Shown one piece after another: positions 10,510-19,272 of a stretch of DNA of 28,863 nt (positions are counted from its first letter, which is position 1; each line of letters begins with the position of its first letter). The translations under genes and the position numbers were made by a program. This DNA is from Brachionus koreanus (lineage: Eukaryota; Rotifera; Eurotatoria; Ploima; Brachionidae). The stretch spans positions 1,486,993 to 1,515,855 of the forward strand of contig PJRA01000401.1 of the NCBI GenBank assembly GCA_016987375.1, read 5' to 3'. Below the pieces are notes generated by a model that worked only from the letters and a program-made list of their open reading frames with translations, did no database searches and was not told where the DNA came from.

Positions 10510-11634
10510 AAAAAGATTTTTTTTTTAATTTTTATTGTCATTTTAATCAAATTGGTGTCTAATAATAAAAAGGTGGTTTTTTTTATTATTTTTTGTCGTT
10601 ATTCTAATAAAGTTTGGGTTTTTTAATTCAAAATTTGTGGTATTCTAACTAAATTTCTCTTATTTAAATTCTCATTAAATTTGTTTGCGTAAATTAGATA
10701 GCTTTTAATGGAAATTCACTAATCAAAAACAGTCAATATTTTGTAATTGATCCTCAAATAAAAAAAAAGAAGTTAATTTAACTTTACTCTGTTTATTTAT
10801 AAATATAGCTTTATTATTAACAAAAGTAATAAAAAAAACCACTAGAAGGTTAGACCTCTGATATTATCTTATTGAAAATGTGTCTAAAATATGGATTTTT
10901 TGAGTGAAACATGATTGAATTATTATCAATTTTATTATTTGAATTTTTTTTAAATTCAAGACGTATTTGCAAATAAAACCAAATTTTCTTTATTTAAACA
11001 AATTGCTTAATTACTTTAAAATAAACATTTTATTAGTAATATATTAGTTGTTCCTTTAAAGCTTATATCATTTATTTGTTCATTTGAATTAAATAAATGA
11101 TAAATAAATGAATTTTCTATCTTTTTTTTTTTAAAGCAAAATTTAATTTTACATTTTACATTTAGATGAACCCATTTCCAAAAAATGACAGCTTTATTTT
11201 TCTAAAAATAAACATCAATTTAGACAACTAATATTTTAAAATATTTATTTGCAATAAAGTGATTCTCTAGGCTTAAAATAAAGATTGTAGGTACCACAAT
11301 TTATGTCATTAAGAAAAATAACGCATATCATAGGATAAAGTCGGATTTCATTTCTAACCTACAGATTAGGTTTGAATTGTTTTATCTAATCGTCTTTCAA
11401 GCCATCAAAAATAATATCAAATTTTTTAATTATAAATAAATGTAAATAATTCTTCATTTTTAACTGATTAAATAATTTTATTTTTATTTTATCTAAAAGC
11501 ATTATTGTTATATCAACACTCTTGATCTTGAAATACTCATCTCTTTCTCATAAAAATTAGATCTAAAAGCCGATAAAAATCATATAATTCTTTTATTCAA
11601 TTCAAAATTCATTAATTCCAGTGAATATTTTAGA
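10510..11634. other. AT-rich intergenic DNA upstream of the Mth-like GPCR
   Basis: No gene is recognised. Near 11069-11111 there is an AT-rich inverted repeat (TCATTTATTT with AAATAAATGA). A splice-acceptor-like attaattccag ends at 11621, 13 bp before the GPCR start codon, so the last part could be a 5' UTR intron. No core promoter is identifiable. Confidence 0.45.
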
Positions 11635-13512
11635 ATGCTTTTTATGATTTTAGTACTTAGTTTGATCAGTTCGACTAGACCTGAATGCAATGACCTTTGT
11701 TCGGATAACTCTAGCATTTATCCTAGAGGCTGCTTCTGCACCCAGTGTAGCAAATTTTCAGATTGCTGCAGCGATCAACAAAAGCCAGCACCAAAAAGCA
11801 AACACCCCTATCAATGCAACGCCAAAACAGACAATTTTTATATATACACAATTGGACAATGCGACAAAGCATTCACAGATGAACAAACTATCAATAATTG
11901 TGAAGAACCCAGTTCGGACTTTATCAATTATATACCTGTTTATACGAACAGTCATTTTTACAAAAATATCTATTGTGCAAAATGTAATTTGCGAAGTCTT
12001 AACACAAGTGACCTAATCTTGTTTAATGTTAGCTATAATTTGACCAAGTATCCTTTTGAGATTGACGAGGCTTTATTGAAAAGAATTCTTTCTGGCCAAG
12101 AAAAAAAAGTTTCTGTTCAAATTACGGCACCTAATCATATACCAGAACCACGTAAATGTATGCCAACAGTTCAAACATGTCCCAGTAATTACACAAATCA
12201 GTCTGTAATTGAAAAGTGTCATTCATACACAGCCATGCGCTACGATTTTGACGACATAGCCTACCGAAACAAATATTGTGCCATTTGTAATGGTGTATTC
12301 GCACTAAATTGCTATTTAATTTCCAGCAGAAAATTGTATTTGACCAGTCTACAGCTTTTGTTTGACTTGACCGATTTGAATGATGAGGTTGTAATAAACT
12401 ATGATGTTCAAATGAATCGTCAGACGGCATTAAATCAGTCAATTCGTGTAAGAAAAATATCCCAGTTTAATGGTGATTGTAATACTGAATTGACTCAAGA
12501 CAAAATAAAAAAATATTTAACAATATCTGGCAATTCAATTTCAATTATAAGTCTTTTTTTTCTGCTTCTTTTTTACTTTAAAAACAAAGTATTGAGAAAT
12601 TTTGCCGGAAAAATTTTGATCAACTTAAGTCTTTCATTGCTTTTATCTCAACTGTTTTTCATGATATCGGCTTATTTTACCGAATCGTTTATTGAAAAAA
12701 AAATAGCCCACAAAACATGCAATATACCAGACATGCCAAACAGATTCGAGAATAGATCAGAGCTGATTGAATATATTGGAGAAATATTTCCATGCTATCT
12801 AATGAGTTTGCTGACACATTATTTCTATTTAGCATTTTTTGTTTGGTCTAACATAATGGCGTTTGATTTGTTCAAAATGTTTACTAATTCGTCAAGAATA
12901 TCTTCCAGCGATGGTGACAAATTATTTCTCAAGTATTCTTTGTTCTCATGGCTGACACCACTAGTTTGCGTTCTAATTCTAAATTTAAAAAACCAGAAAA
13001 GTTTGACCTATGGTTTCAAGCTTTGTTTTATTTCGTCTAGCTTGGATTTGTTGGTGTTTTTTGTGCTGCCTATTTGTGTTATCTTGATACTCAACACCAT
13101 TTTTATGATTGTAAGTGTAAGGTCTATTAAAAAAATAGATAAGATAAGCAAAAAATATTTAAAAAAAGAGGAATCAAGTGTCAATGGCAGTGGTAACCAG
13201 GAGAAAAAAGTGAATAATACTAATAACGACAATGCTAGTCAAAGATTGGTTTTGTTTGTGAAAATATTTCTTCTCACTGGTCTCACTTGGACAGTTGGCA
13301 TTGTCAGCTCTTTGATGAATGACAAAAACTCATTTATTTGGTACGTTTATATTGTGCTTAATTCTTTGCAAGGTTTGTTCATTTTTTGTTCATATGCGTT
13401 CAATCGTAATCCAAGATCAAATCTTAGATCAAGTATGCTACGCACAATGACTAGTATGTTTTCAAAGAGAAGCTCGACTAAAAACTCTTCTTCAACTCAA
13501 CAAACTGATTGA
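11635..13512 (+). CDS. Secreted-N-terminus 7TM receptor: somatomedin-B domain plus Methuselah-like class B GPCR
   Basis: A single exon of 625 residues. A signal peptide (about 1-16) precedes a somatomedin-B module with the full eight cysteines (C18, 22, 33, 35, 38, 44, 45, 61; core CFCTQCSKFSDCCSD). A cysteine-rich ectodomain follows, carrying two Y-x-N-x-Y/C-C-A-x-C-N boxes (FYKNIYCAKCN about 108-118, YRNKYCAICNG about 210-220). That pattern is typical of invertebrate Mth-like receptors. Seven helices lie at about 294-316, 325-347, 385-412, 430-450, 466-496, 537-560 and 567-589. TM6 carries LTGLTWTVGI, and TM7 carries the class B signature LNSLQGLFIFCSYAFNR. The ectodomain has many N-glycosylation sites, and the C-tail is Ser/Thr-rich. 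There is no GAIN/GPS cleavage site, so it is not a typical adhesion GPCR. The ligand is unknown. An AATAAA lies 22 nt past the stop. Confidence 0.9.
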   Translation: MLFMILVLSLISSTRPECNDLCSDNSSIYPRGCFCTQCSKFSDCCSDQQKPAPKSKHPYQCNAKTDNFYIYTIGQCDKAFTDEQTINNCEEPSSDFINYIPVYTNSHFYKNIYCAKCNLRSLNTSDLILFNVSYNLTKYPFEIDEALLKRILSGQEKKVSVQITAPNHIPEPRKCMPTVQTCPSNYTNQSVIEKCHSYTAMRYDFDDIAYRNKYCAICNGVFALNCYLISSRKLYLTSLQLLFDLTDLNDEVVINYDVQMNRQTALNQSIRVRKISQFNGDCNTELTQDKIKKYLTISGNSISIISLFFLLLFYFKNKVLRNFAGKILINLSLSLLLSQLFFMISAYFTESFIEKKIAHKTCNIPDMPNRFENRSELIEYIGEIFPCYLMSLLTHYFYLAFFVWSNIMAFDLFKMFTNSSRISSSDGDKLFLKYSLFSWLTPLVCVLILNLKNQKSLTYGFKLCFISSSLDLLVFFVLPICVILILNTIFMIVSVRSIKKIDKISKKYLKKEESSVNGSGNQEKKVNNTNNDNASQRLVLFVKIFLLTGLTWTVGIVSSLMNDKNSFIWYVYIVLNSLQGLFIFCSYAFNRNPRSNLRSSMLRTMTSMFSKRSSTKNSSSTQQTD

Positions 13513-13534
13513 ATATTTAAGTGTTAAATGTTAA

Positions 13535-13540
13535 AATAAA
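13535..13540 (+). promoter_or_regulatory. Polyadenylation signal of the Mth-like GPCR gene
   Basis: Canonical AATAAA 22 nt downstream of the GPCR stop codon. Confidence 0.6.
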
Positions 13541-13766
13541 ATTTTTCAAAATTTTTTCAAAAACTAGTCAAATTAACTTTATTTTTATTTTTGATTAAAA
13601 ATATTTTTATACTTAAATAAAAAAATATTGCTGTTTAAATTTGTTAGTTATTAACTTCTTTCGGGTATTCAAAAATTTTGATGCTCTATAATTTGTCTTA
13701 AAAATTTGGAATATCAAAATTGTCAAAAATATTGATTATTTGATATAATTATTGGGGATGAGTGAT

Positions 13767-13979
13767 TTAAACATCACAGAAAAATTGGAAACAAGGCTTC
13801 AAATTTCTAGCTGAACTGTTTTTAAGTGAATTAAATTTGAGACCAAATCGATGGTATTCATCGTTTATAAAAGCAACTGTTGTCGTATTGATGAATGCAG
13901 TTCCTAAAAGAAATGCCATTAAACGTAGAACGAAAAACGCCTGATTAACTGGCATTTTTCGACATTCAATAGAAATCAT
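13767..13979 (-). CDS. Small secreted precursor-like protein ending in CFQFFC-DV; candidate peptide hormone
   Basis: A 70-codon ORF, convergent with the GPCR upstream. Codon and amino-acid composition is clearly coding-like against the AT-rich flanks (GCG, CGT, CGA and GGA codons). A hydrophobic signal-like stretch (VLRLMAFLLGTAFI) follows either Met1 or Met9 (MPVNQAFF...) and predicts secretion. The remaining 34 or so residues run from about FINDEYHRF to SSARNLKPCFQFFCDV. The only two mature cysteines lie four residues apart at the very C-terminus, as in small disulfide-cyclised peptides. No dibasic site precedes this segment; a single Arg (SAR|NLK) could serve. There is no canonical AATAAA nearby. 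It could instead be an exon of a larger gene or a protein of another kind. I claim no ligand identity. Confidence 0.5.
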   Translation of the reverse strand: MISIECRKMPVNQAFFVLRLMAFLLGTAFINTTTVAFINDEYHRFGLKFNSLKNSSARNLKPCFQFFCDV

Positions 13980-14188
13980 TTTTTTTTCTTTTGTTAAATT
14001 GTTTTAAAGTATCATAAAAGCATTTGAAATATAAAATTTTTCAAGATTTTAATGCATCAATGATGGTTTAAAATATTATTTGTTACAAACTATTAATATT
14101 TAATTTAAAGAATGAGACTAGAATTGAAGGACTAAATCAATTGCTCCTACCATTAACTGACAATCATAGAAAACTTAGACCTTTTAAT

Positions 14189-14603
14189 CAGAGTTGGTCA
14201 AAAGTCAAAGTCAAGTCTGTTCTTGAGTTTTACTGAGTATCATTTGAATTTTTCATTTTAAAATAAAAAAAGATGACTAATATTTTAAAAAAATTTCAGA
14301 TTTAGAAAAAAAGAGTATTTTTTTATTTTCAAAAATATAAAATCAAAATTTAACTTCTAAATTTAGGAGTTAAATAATTTAGGTTAAAATTTTAAATAAA
14401 AGATGATATAATAGAAAAAATTTATTAATGTTTTTTTTTAAAAGACGCTGTAAAATTAATGTTTCAGTTAAATATTGAAATATCAAAAATTTCAAATTGT
14501 CTGAATCTCTTTTGGCTTTAAAACTTTCTATATTTTTGAAACTCAGACTTTTACTTGATCTTTGTTTTCAAAAATTTAGACAGTTTTTGACATTGACCAA
14601 CTG
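14189..14603. mobile_element. hAT-like MITE, 415 bp, with terminal inverted repeats and 8-bp target duplication
   Basis: The left end reads CAGAGTTGGTCAAAAGTCAA. The right end, reverse-complemented, reads CAGTTGGTCAATGTCAAAAA: the same terminus with a 2-bp AG indel. The element is flanked by CTTTTAAT (14181-14188) and TTTTTAAT (14604-14611), an 8-bp duplication with one mismatch. A CAG terminus with an 8-bp duplication is the hAT superfamily hallmark. The interior is AT-rich with no transposase, so it is non-autonomous. The ORF of about 61 codons just to its right (14687-14872) is composed of AT-codon residues only and is not called. Confidence 0.72.
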
Positions 14604-15176
14604 TTTTTAATCTTGAAAATAAAGAACTGCATAAATATAATTAATTTATTATCAAAATTTTAAAATTGTCTTGTTAGTTTAATTTTGTGTTTGAATTTAA
14701 GTTGATGTTTGATTTACCAAAATTTAAAAATTTAAAAAATTTAAAAATTAAATTATTCTTAAATAGAAAAAAAGATACAAATAGAGTAAAACACAAAACA
14801 AAACAAATAAAAAAGGAAATAAAACAAAATGGTAAATATTTCATTTTAACATTTATTAAATTTTTTTATTAAATTTTAATATTTTAAAAAATTGACTAAA
14901 TTTACAATTTAACGATTTATTTGAAATTATTTAATTTCTAAAAAAAATATACAAAAATATTTAAAACATTCTTAAAAGTTTAGCATTTGATGGCTCATCC
15001 AAAGAATGAAAATGCTGCATTTTTGATTATTACAGAAATAATTACATAACTAGAGAAAAAGTATAATCTATAAAATTTTTATATATGCTAAAATAAGCAG
15101 ATTAATAATTTAATTTAATAGTAAATATTTTTAATTAAGAAAGTAACTGGCTAATTTTGTTTTTTTTATAAAAAGA
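14604..15176. other. AT-rich intergenic DNA
   Basis: Nothing recognisable beyond the right target duplication of the hAT-like MITE. No ORF with non-AT-biased composition and no RNA structure seen. Confidence 0.5.
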
Positions 15177-15304
15177 TTTTCGCTCGTGTTTTTCCAAAAA
15201 TGCTCACGTTTCAACTGGGAAAAAACAAGGCGAAACAGTGTTTTTGGCTGTTTTTGTTCCCTCTGGAAGCAGCGAGAATATATGAACATTATTTAAAATC
15301 TTGA
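15177..15304 (+). other. GC-richer island with a 34-codon ORF (15200-15304)
   Basis: This island is markedly richer in G+C than its surroundings. An open frame runs ...KIFARVFPK, then MLTFQLGKNKAKQCFW, then LFLFPLEAARIYEHYLKS, then TGA. The residue mix looks coding. Its ends are weakly inverted (TTTCGCTCG against TTCTCGCTG in reverse complement). I recognise no family. A transposon remnant or a small exon are both possible. Confidence 0.3.
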
Positions 15305-15914
15305 ATTGATTAAATAAAATATTGATTAACTATTCAATTAGATCTTGTGTTTATTAGATATATTTAGTAAAAAAATTATCCAGCATTTTCATTTTTATAT
15401 TTTGGCATAAAAATAGGTAAAAATGAGAGAGTAACCGAATAAATCTATCAAATTGATTCTGTAAAATGGACGAGAAGCTTGTATTCTTTCTTTTAAGATC
15501 TCAAATTGTTACTATTGTATGTTAAAAGTCAAAAAAAAAAATTTTTTTTTAATTTTTCAAAAAAATTGTAATAAAAAAAAAAATTATTCTTTGATAGTAA
15601 AAATCTAATCATTTTCTCACATATCTCGTAACCTCATTTTTAAAATTATTATTACTCATATGACTTTTAAAAATTTTAATCAAGTTAAATGCCATGCAAA
15701 TAATCGATGGAATCAATTTATGTCGTTTTTCAACCACTATTCTGAATTGTACTACGAGAAAAAAGGAAGATAATAGACTAGGATTATTAATGCAGAGGAG
15801 AAAGTAAAGCCGAAACACCGGAAGATGTTTGAGCGATTAGGACTCAAGGTATGACAAAATTGAAGGTATGACAAAACACACACTTAGATAAATCAAATTA
15901 AAATAAACTATTTT
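15305..15914. other. Intergenic DNA with a short direct repeat
   Basis: Mostly AT-rich, with an A10/T10 run near 15531-15551. From about 15690 to 15862 the plus strand has coding-like but frame-broken sequence (for example INAEEKVKPKHRKMFERLGL), unidentified. A 14-bp direct repeat AAGGTATGACAAAA occurs at 15846-15859 and 15863-15876. Confidence 0.4.
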
Positions 15915-15922
15915 ATTAATAG

Positions 15923-16136
15923 TTAGTAGTAGTAGTAGTAGTAGTTACTGCGGTTTAGTGCTTTATACCAGCGCAAATATGCGCTTAGTCATCCAGGCTA
16001 TTGCAGTCCTTGTGAGTTATGCTTGAATATTTCTTTATCAATTATTGCCTTGAAACTTTTTATTGTTCTTGCTGATATTGCTTCTTTTGGTAGTTTATTC
16101 CATGATTCAACAACTCTGTTTGTAAAAAATTGATAA
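15923..16136 (-). mobile_element. 5'-truncated LINE 3' end with hairpin, triplet tail and 8-bp target duplication
   Basis: Read on the minus strand, the open frame from about 16133 gives QFFTNRVVESWNKLPKE, then AISARTIKSFKAIIDKEIFK, and ends at a TAG (15998-16000). This is the C-terminal tail of a CR1/L2-like LINE ORF2. A perfect hairpin follows (AGCGCA 15970-15975, 4-nt loop, TGCGCT 15980-15985), then a tail of seven triplets (TAG on the plus strand, 15924-15944). The element is bracketed by ATTAATAG at 15915-15922 and 16137-16144. Hairpin plus short tandem tail is the known 3' architecture recognised by L2-type LINE reverse transcriptases. The 5' truncation and the duplication indicate a single target-primed insertion. 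Confidence 0.85.
15924..15944. repeat. (TAG)7 tandem tail of the LINE insertion
   Basis: Seven perfect TAG units on the plus strand, lying exactly at the 3' end of the minus-strand LINE fragment. Confidence 0.9.
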
Positions 16137-16164
16137 ATTAATAGATTAAATATATATTAATTTC

Positions 16165-16170
16165 TTTATT
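16165..16170 (-). promoter_or_regulatory. Polyadenylation signal overlapping the stop codon of the 327-aa gene
   Basis: On the minus strand the last A of the TAA stop begins AATAAA. Confidence 0.45.
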
Positions 16171-17153
16171 TAAAAAAGTGTAATTATACAGTTTATTAAC
16201 CAATAAATGAAATTTATTATTTTGATTACGAAATTTTTTGATCTAACGTTATCTTCAATTTTTTTTGTTGAATTAGTCATCTGACTATTGCTTTGACTGT
16301 TGCTGATAAAAGCAAAGCTAGTATTTAGCAAATTAGTACTTGTAATCTGGTTTGAAAGACTCGAAATATTTTGATAATCTGATCGTGTGAAAAAACTTGC
16401 GTTTTTTTCAGTGATCATAGTAGACAAGTTTTGATTTTCAAAATATGAAGTTGTGACTTGGTATGAACTATCTGATGTAATCACTCCAGATTCTGTTTCA
16501 TTTTTCAAGCTTTCATCTTTGGCGTAATAAACATTGATTGTTTTCTTTTTAAAATAAATTGTATTAGAATTGTTTACTTTAATGATTGGTAAGATGACAA
16601 TATTCATTTCAATTGATTCTATCTCTTCTTTAAAAAAGAATTCAGATGAAAAAATGACAATTTCTCCATTACTAGCATTTATTTGCTGCGGACTAATGTT
16701 AAAAGAAAAAAGATCACTCTTGTCGCTAAATAAATCAAGACCAATTGTGCTCATATACTTATTTGAACTTTTGACCATTACGTTGTACTTATTGATACTA
16801 TTGTTTGTTAGGTCACGTTCAAACTCTATAGAATAAAAAATTGGCTTAAAAGGAATTTGTTTTAAAAAGCGTTGAAATATCTGTTGATTGGAGTCAGTTC
16901 CTCTGATTGAAAAATAGGATTTTCTTTGCGGTACCGTAATTTTAGCATCAAATCTCTCGTTAAACCAATCCAAGACTGCATTGGATATTTCTTCATCAGT
17001 TTCAAAATCAAGTATTGACAGTTGAGTCAAATTTAAATCAACTTTATCAGAAAATGTAAAACATATTAATACTTTTAAGACATTTTCAAAGTATGTTAAT
17101 TTTAAATATAAATAAATTAAAATTTGACAGGATTTTTTCGAAAATAATTTCAT
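16170..17153 (-). CDS. Orphan secreted or membrane-anchored protein, 327 aa, GPI-signal-like C-terminus
   Basis: A single-exon ORF on the minus strand. The N-terminus (MKLFSKKSCQILIYLYLK..., with a second hydrophobic stretch VLKVLICFTFS to about residue 35) looks like a signal sequence. A folded-looking region follows at about 36-215, with mixed composition and few cysteines (for example DEEISNAVLDWFNERFDAKI, FKPIFYSIEFERDLTNN). Residues 220-300 are rich in Ser, Thr and Asn with many N-x-S/T sites, a mucin-like stalk. The last 20 residues are hydrophobic with no cytoplasmic tail (IINFIYWLINCIITLF), suggesting GPI attachment or a tail helix. No family is recognised. The stop codon overlaps an AATAAA (16165-16170), so the 3' UTR is very short. 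A first-exon boundary inside the long N-terminal hydrophobic region cannot be excluded. Confidence 0.7.
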   Translation of the reverse strand: MKLFSKKSCQILIYLYLKLTYFENVLKVLICFTFSDKVDLNLTQLSILDFETDEEISNAVLDWFNERFDAKITVPQRKSYFSIRGTDSNQQIFQRFLKQIPFKPIFYSIEFERDLTNNSINKYNVMVKSSNKYMSTIGLDLFSDKSDLFSFNISPQQINASNGEIVIFSSEFFFKEEIESIEMNIVILPIIKVNNSNTIYFKKKTINVYYAKDESLKNETESGVITSDSSYQVTTSYFENQNLSTMITEKNASFFTRSDYQNISSLSNQITSTNLLNTSFAFISNSQSNSQMTNSTKKIEDNVRSKNFVIKIINFIYWLINCIITLF

Positions 17154-17380
17154 TTGATGTGATAAAAATAAATATTGAGTAATAAATTTAAAATAACACT
17201 TTTAAGATTTTCTCTTGACTTAAAAAGCCAACTAAATAAAAAAAATTCTACTACTTTCTTAAATGTAGAATATAAAAAACACAATATATTATCCAATAAC
17301 TACATAATGAACTTTTTTTTTAAACATTATTGAAAAAGTTAATTTTTTATTATTTTTATTTTTTTAAATTGAAAAACTGG

Positions 17381-17460
17381 ACTCTTGAGGTCGGACACAA
17401 GGCCCTCCTTATTAAATTTAATTTAATTAACATTCCTCTTTTTGAAATTGATAATTTATT
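17381..17460 (+). pseudogene. Possible short LINE RT relic
   Basis: One frame reads TLEVGHKALLIKFNLINIPL. It resembles the segment just after RT palm motif A (WHKALLxKL...GIP in many LINEs), but it is short and lacks the aspartate motif itself. Low certainty. Confidence 0.25.
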
Positions 17461-17528
17461 TACTATAAATAAAAAATGAAATTATTCTTTCTCTAAAAAT
17501 AATCTCATTAAACATATGTTGATATGAT

Positions 17529-17816
17529 ATGTTGGTCTTGATACACATAAACATAAACCATTGTTACCGAGTCACTTGGGTATTGGGGGACAATAATCTT
17601 TTTAAACCTAAAGCATATTATGCTGATTCACCATTAGATGAACAAAATCAGATTTTTTATTTTATCTTTAAAGCATTTATCAAAATTGTCAAAAAGACTA
17701 TTTTTACCATCGTCTTCAAAGAACATTTATTTTTCATAGCATCATTGTGTTTGATTAAACAAAAGATGGTTAATCTCACATTTGCCTTGGACAATATGCC
17801 ATCCTGGATTTCCTAA
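17529..17816 (+). CDS. Possible 95-residue ORF, unrecognised
   Basis: Its two ends look coding (TWVLGDNNLFKPKAYYADSP and KQKMVNLTFALDNMPSWIS, with GAC, TCC, TGG and GCC codons), while the centre is AT-type. There is no signal peptide, no recognised domain, no adjacent polyadenylation signal and no splice support. It could be a young or decayed gene, or transposon debris like its neighbour at 17381. I would not rely on the start codon. Confidence 0.25.
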   Translation: MLVLIHININHCYRVTWVLGDNNLFKPKAYYADSPLDEQNQIFYFIFKAFIKIVKKTIFTIVFKEHLFFIASLCLIKQKMVNLTFALDNMPSWIS

Positions 17817-18084
17817 ACAAGATTAATTTTTTTGTAAAATTCAACCAACAAAGAAATTTTTATTTTAATGTGGATAAGAAGAAAAAGAAACTTTATAATT
17901 AAGAATATAAAAAAAAAAGAAATAATTTAATTTACTTTTTATTGTATTATTAGATTTAATTTTAAAACTTTTGAGTAAATTGAATATTACCTTAACAATA
18001 CGGATAAAAAAAATCAATAATCTTTTTAACATTTTTTTTGCAATATTATAGCTTATTTTTAGTAGTTTATAAATAAATATATAA
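17817..18084. other. AT-rich intergenic DNA
   Basis: Featureless A/T-rich sequence up to the left terminal repeat of the element at 18085. Confidence 0.5.
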
Positions 18085-18480
18085 ATATGATCCCCTGATC
18101 ATTTGCATGATCGGACAAGTTAACTTAAATTTTGTCCATTTACTTATGCATCACCAGTTAAATTTCTTCAAAATATCAGGTAGCCATGTTCTTTTTGTCA
18201 TTTCTTGCGAAACGATAGTTCAAACGTTTCAAAATTTTATACTAATATTAAGCTAAGATATTACATCAGATAAAACATTAGTTTAACATATGACATTAGT
18301 TTTGATAAGCATTATCAATATTTAATTTTGTAATCTCATTTTAAGAAACTTTTTTAATTGCAATTTCTATTTCTAACATTATTTTTGAATAAATTCAAAA
18401 AATCAAATTTTAGTTAAATTTTTTTTTTAATGATAACTTTTGATAAAAAAAGTCATTGAAAAATGATCAGGGTCTCATAT
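18085..18480. mobile_element. Element of about 396 bp with 20-bp terminal inverted repeats
   Basis: Left end 18085-18104 reads ATATGATCCCCTGATCATTT. The right end 18461-18480, reverse-complemented, is ATATGAGACCCTGATCATTT, so 18 of 20 match. The ends include TA steps that could represent a TA target duplication, as in Tc1/mariner-type MITEs, but I cannot fix the exact boundary. No transposase ORF lies inside. The motif at 18130-18160, shared with 21984-22014, sits within it near the left end. Confidence 0.6.
18130..18160 (+). repeat. Dispersed repeat copy A (mariner-terminus-like)
   Basis: Thirty-one bases, of which 30 are identical to 21984-22014 (the only mismatch is A18156/C22010). The core CATTTACTTATGCATCACC resembles the terminal repeats of Tc1/mariner elements read outward, and both copies end in GTTA. 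Confidence 0.75.
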
Positions 18481-19272
18481 TAATCAGTTTTTTTGCTCTT
18501 AAAAACAAACTAATAGGCCAAAACATTAACTATAAAAAGATCAAAGGACACTCGTCATTTTTAGGTTAAGGTATTCTAGATGGCATATTTCTATTGAAAA
18601 AACAATTAACAACTTAGATTGTTTATTTTTTTAATTATTAGCTGATATAAAATAACTACAAAATTTGGTTTAATTTAGTCAATGGGAACATATCTTTTTG
18701 CCTTAACAATCTTTTGAACATTCTTTTTTGAAAAAATTTGAAAATGTCTTTAACTGCTAGTAGCTCTCAAGATAATCCGATTACTAGTTGGTTTACCCAC
18801 ATTTATTACAGTGGAAATTTTTCAGAATAAAAATTAGAATCAGGGAAATTCTAAATAAAAAGGTGACAAGAGTGAAAAAAGCTACAAAAAGAAGGCTGAT
18901 AAATAAAAATGAAATTTTTACACTCAAAGGAAAATTTTTATTCAAATTATTTTAAAATTAAAATCTATGAAATTATAAATTTAAGTTTGCTTTAATTAAT
19001 TTCATAATTGTTTAACAAACAATTTCGTATAGTTACGAATCCTGAAAATTTTACAGATTTTTGCAGCTAAAAAATTTATTGCTAGTTGAAAAATATTAAA
19101 TTTCAAAATTATTTGTTTAAGTTCATTATTTTTTAAAACTTCGATTTAAGAAAAATTTTAACAATGCTATGATGAAATTAATTTAAATTGAAGCAAAAAA
19201 TTTTTCTTAAATATTTGGAAATAAATTAGACATTTTTTATAACATTTTCCATTCATAGAAAAAAAATAAGCA
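18481..19272. other. AT-rich intergenic DNA upstream of the VWA7-like gene
   Basis: No gene is seen. An acceptor-like cattcatag ends 14 bp before the ATG at 19273, so part of this may be a 5' UTR intron. No clear core promoter. Confidence 0.45.

Noticed and set aside
11690..12016. 108-codon plus-strand ORF
   Set aside because: Out-of-frame overlap within the GPCR; the cysteine-rich frame is the real one.
12131..12442. 103-codon minus-strand ORF
   Set aside because: Antisense to the Mth-like GPCR ectodomain, which has a full conserved frame.
14687..14872. 61-codon ORF
   Set aside because: Almost only K, N, F, I and L residues, as expected from random AT-rich DNA.
15609..15818. 69-codon minus-strand ORF (MFRLYFLLCINN...)
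   Set aside because: Overlaps plus-strand coding-like patches; no homology, no signal and no splice support on the minus strand.
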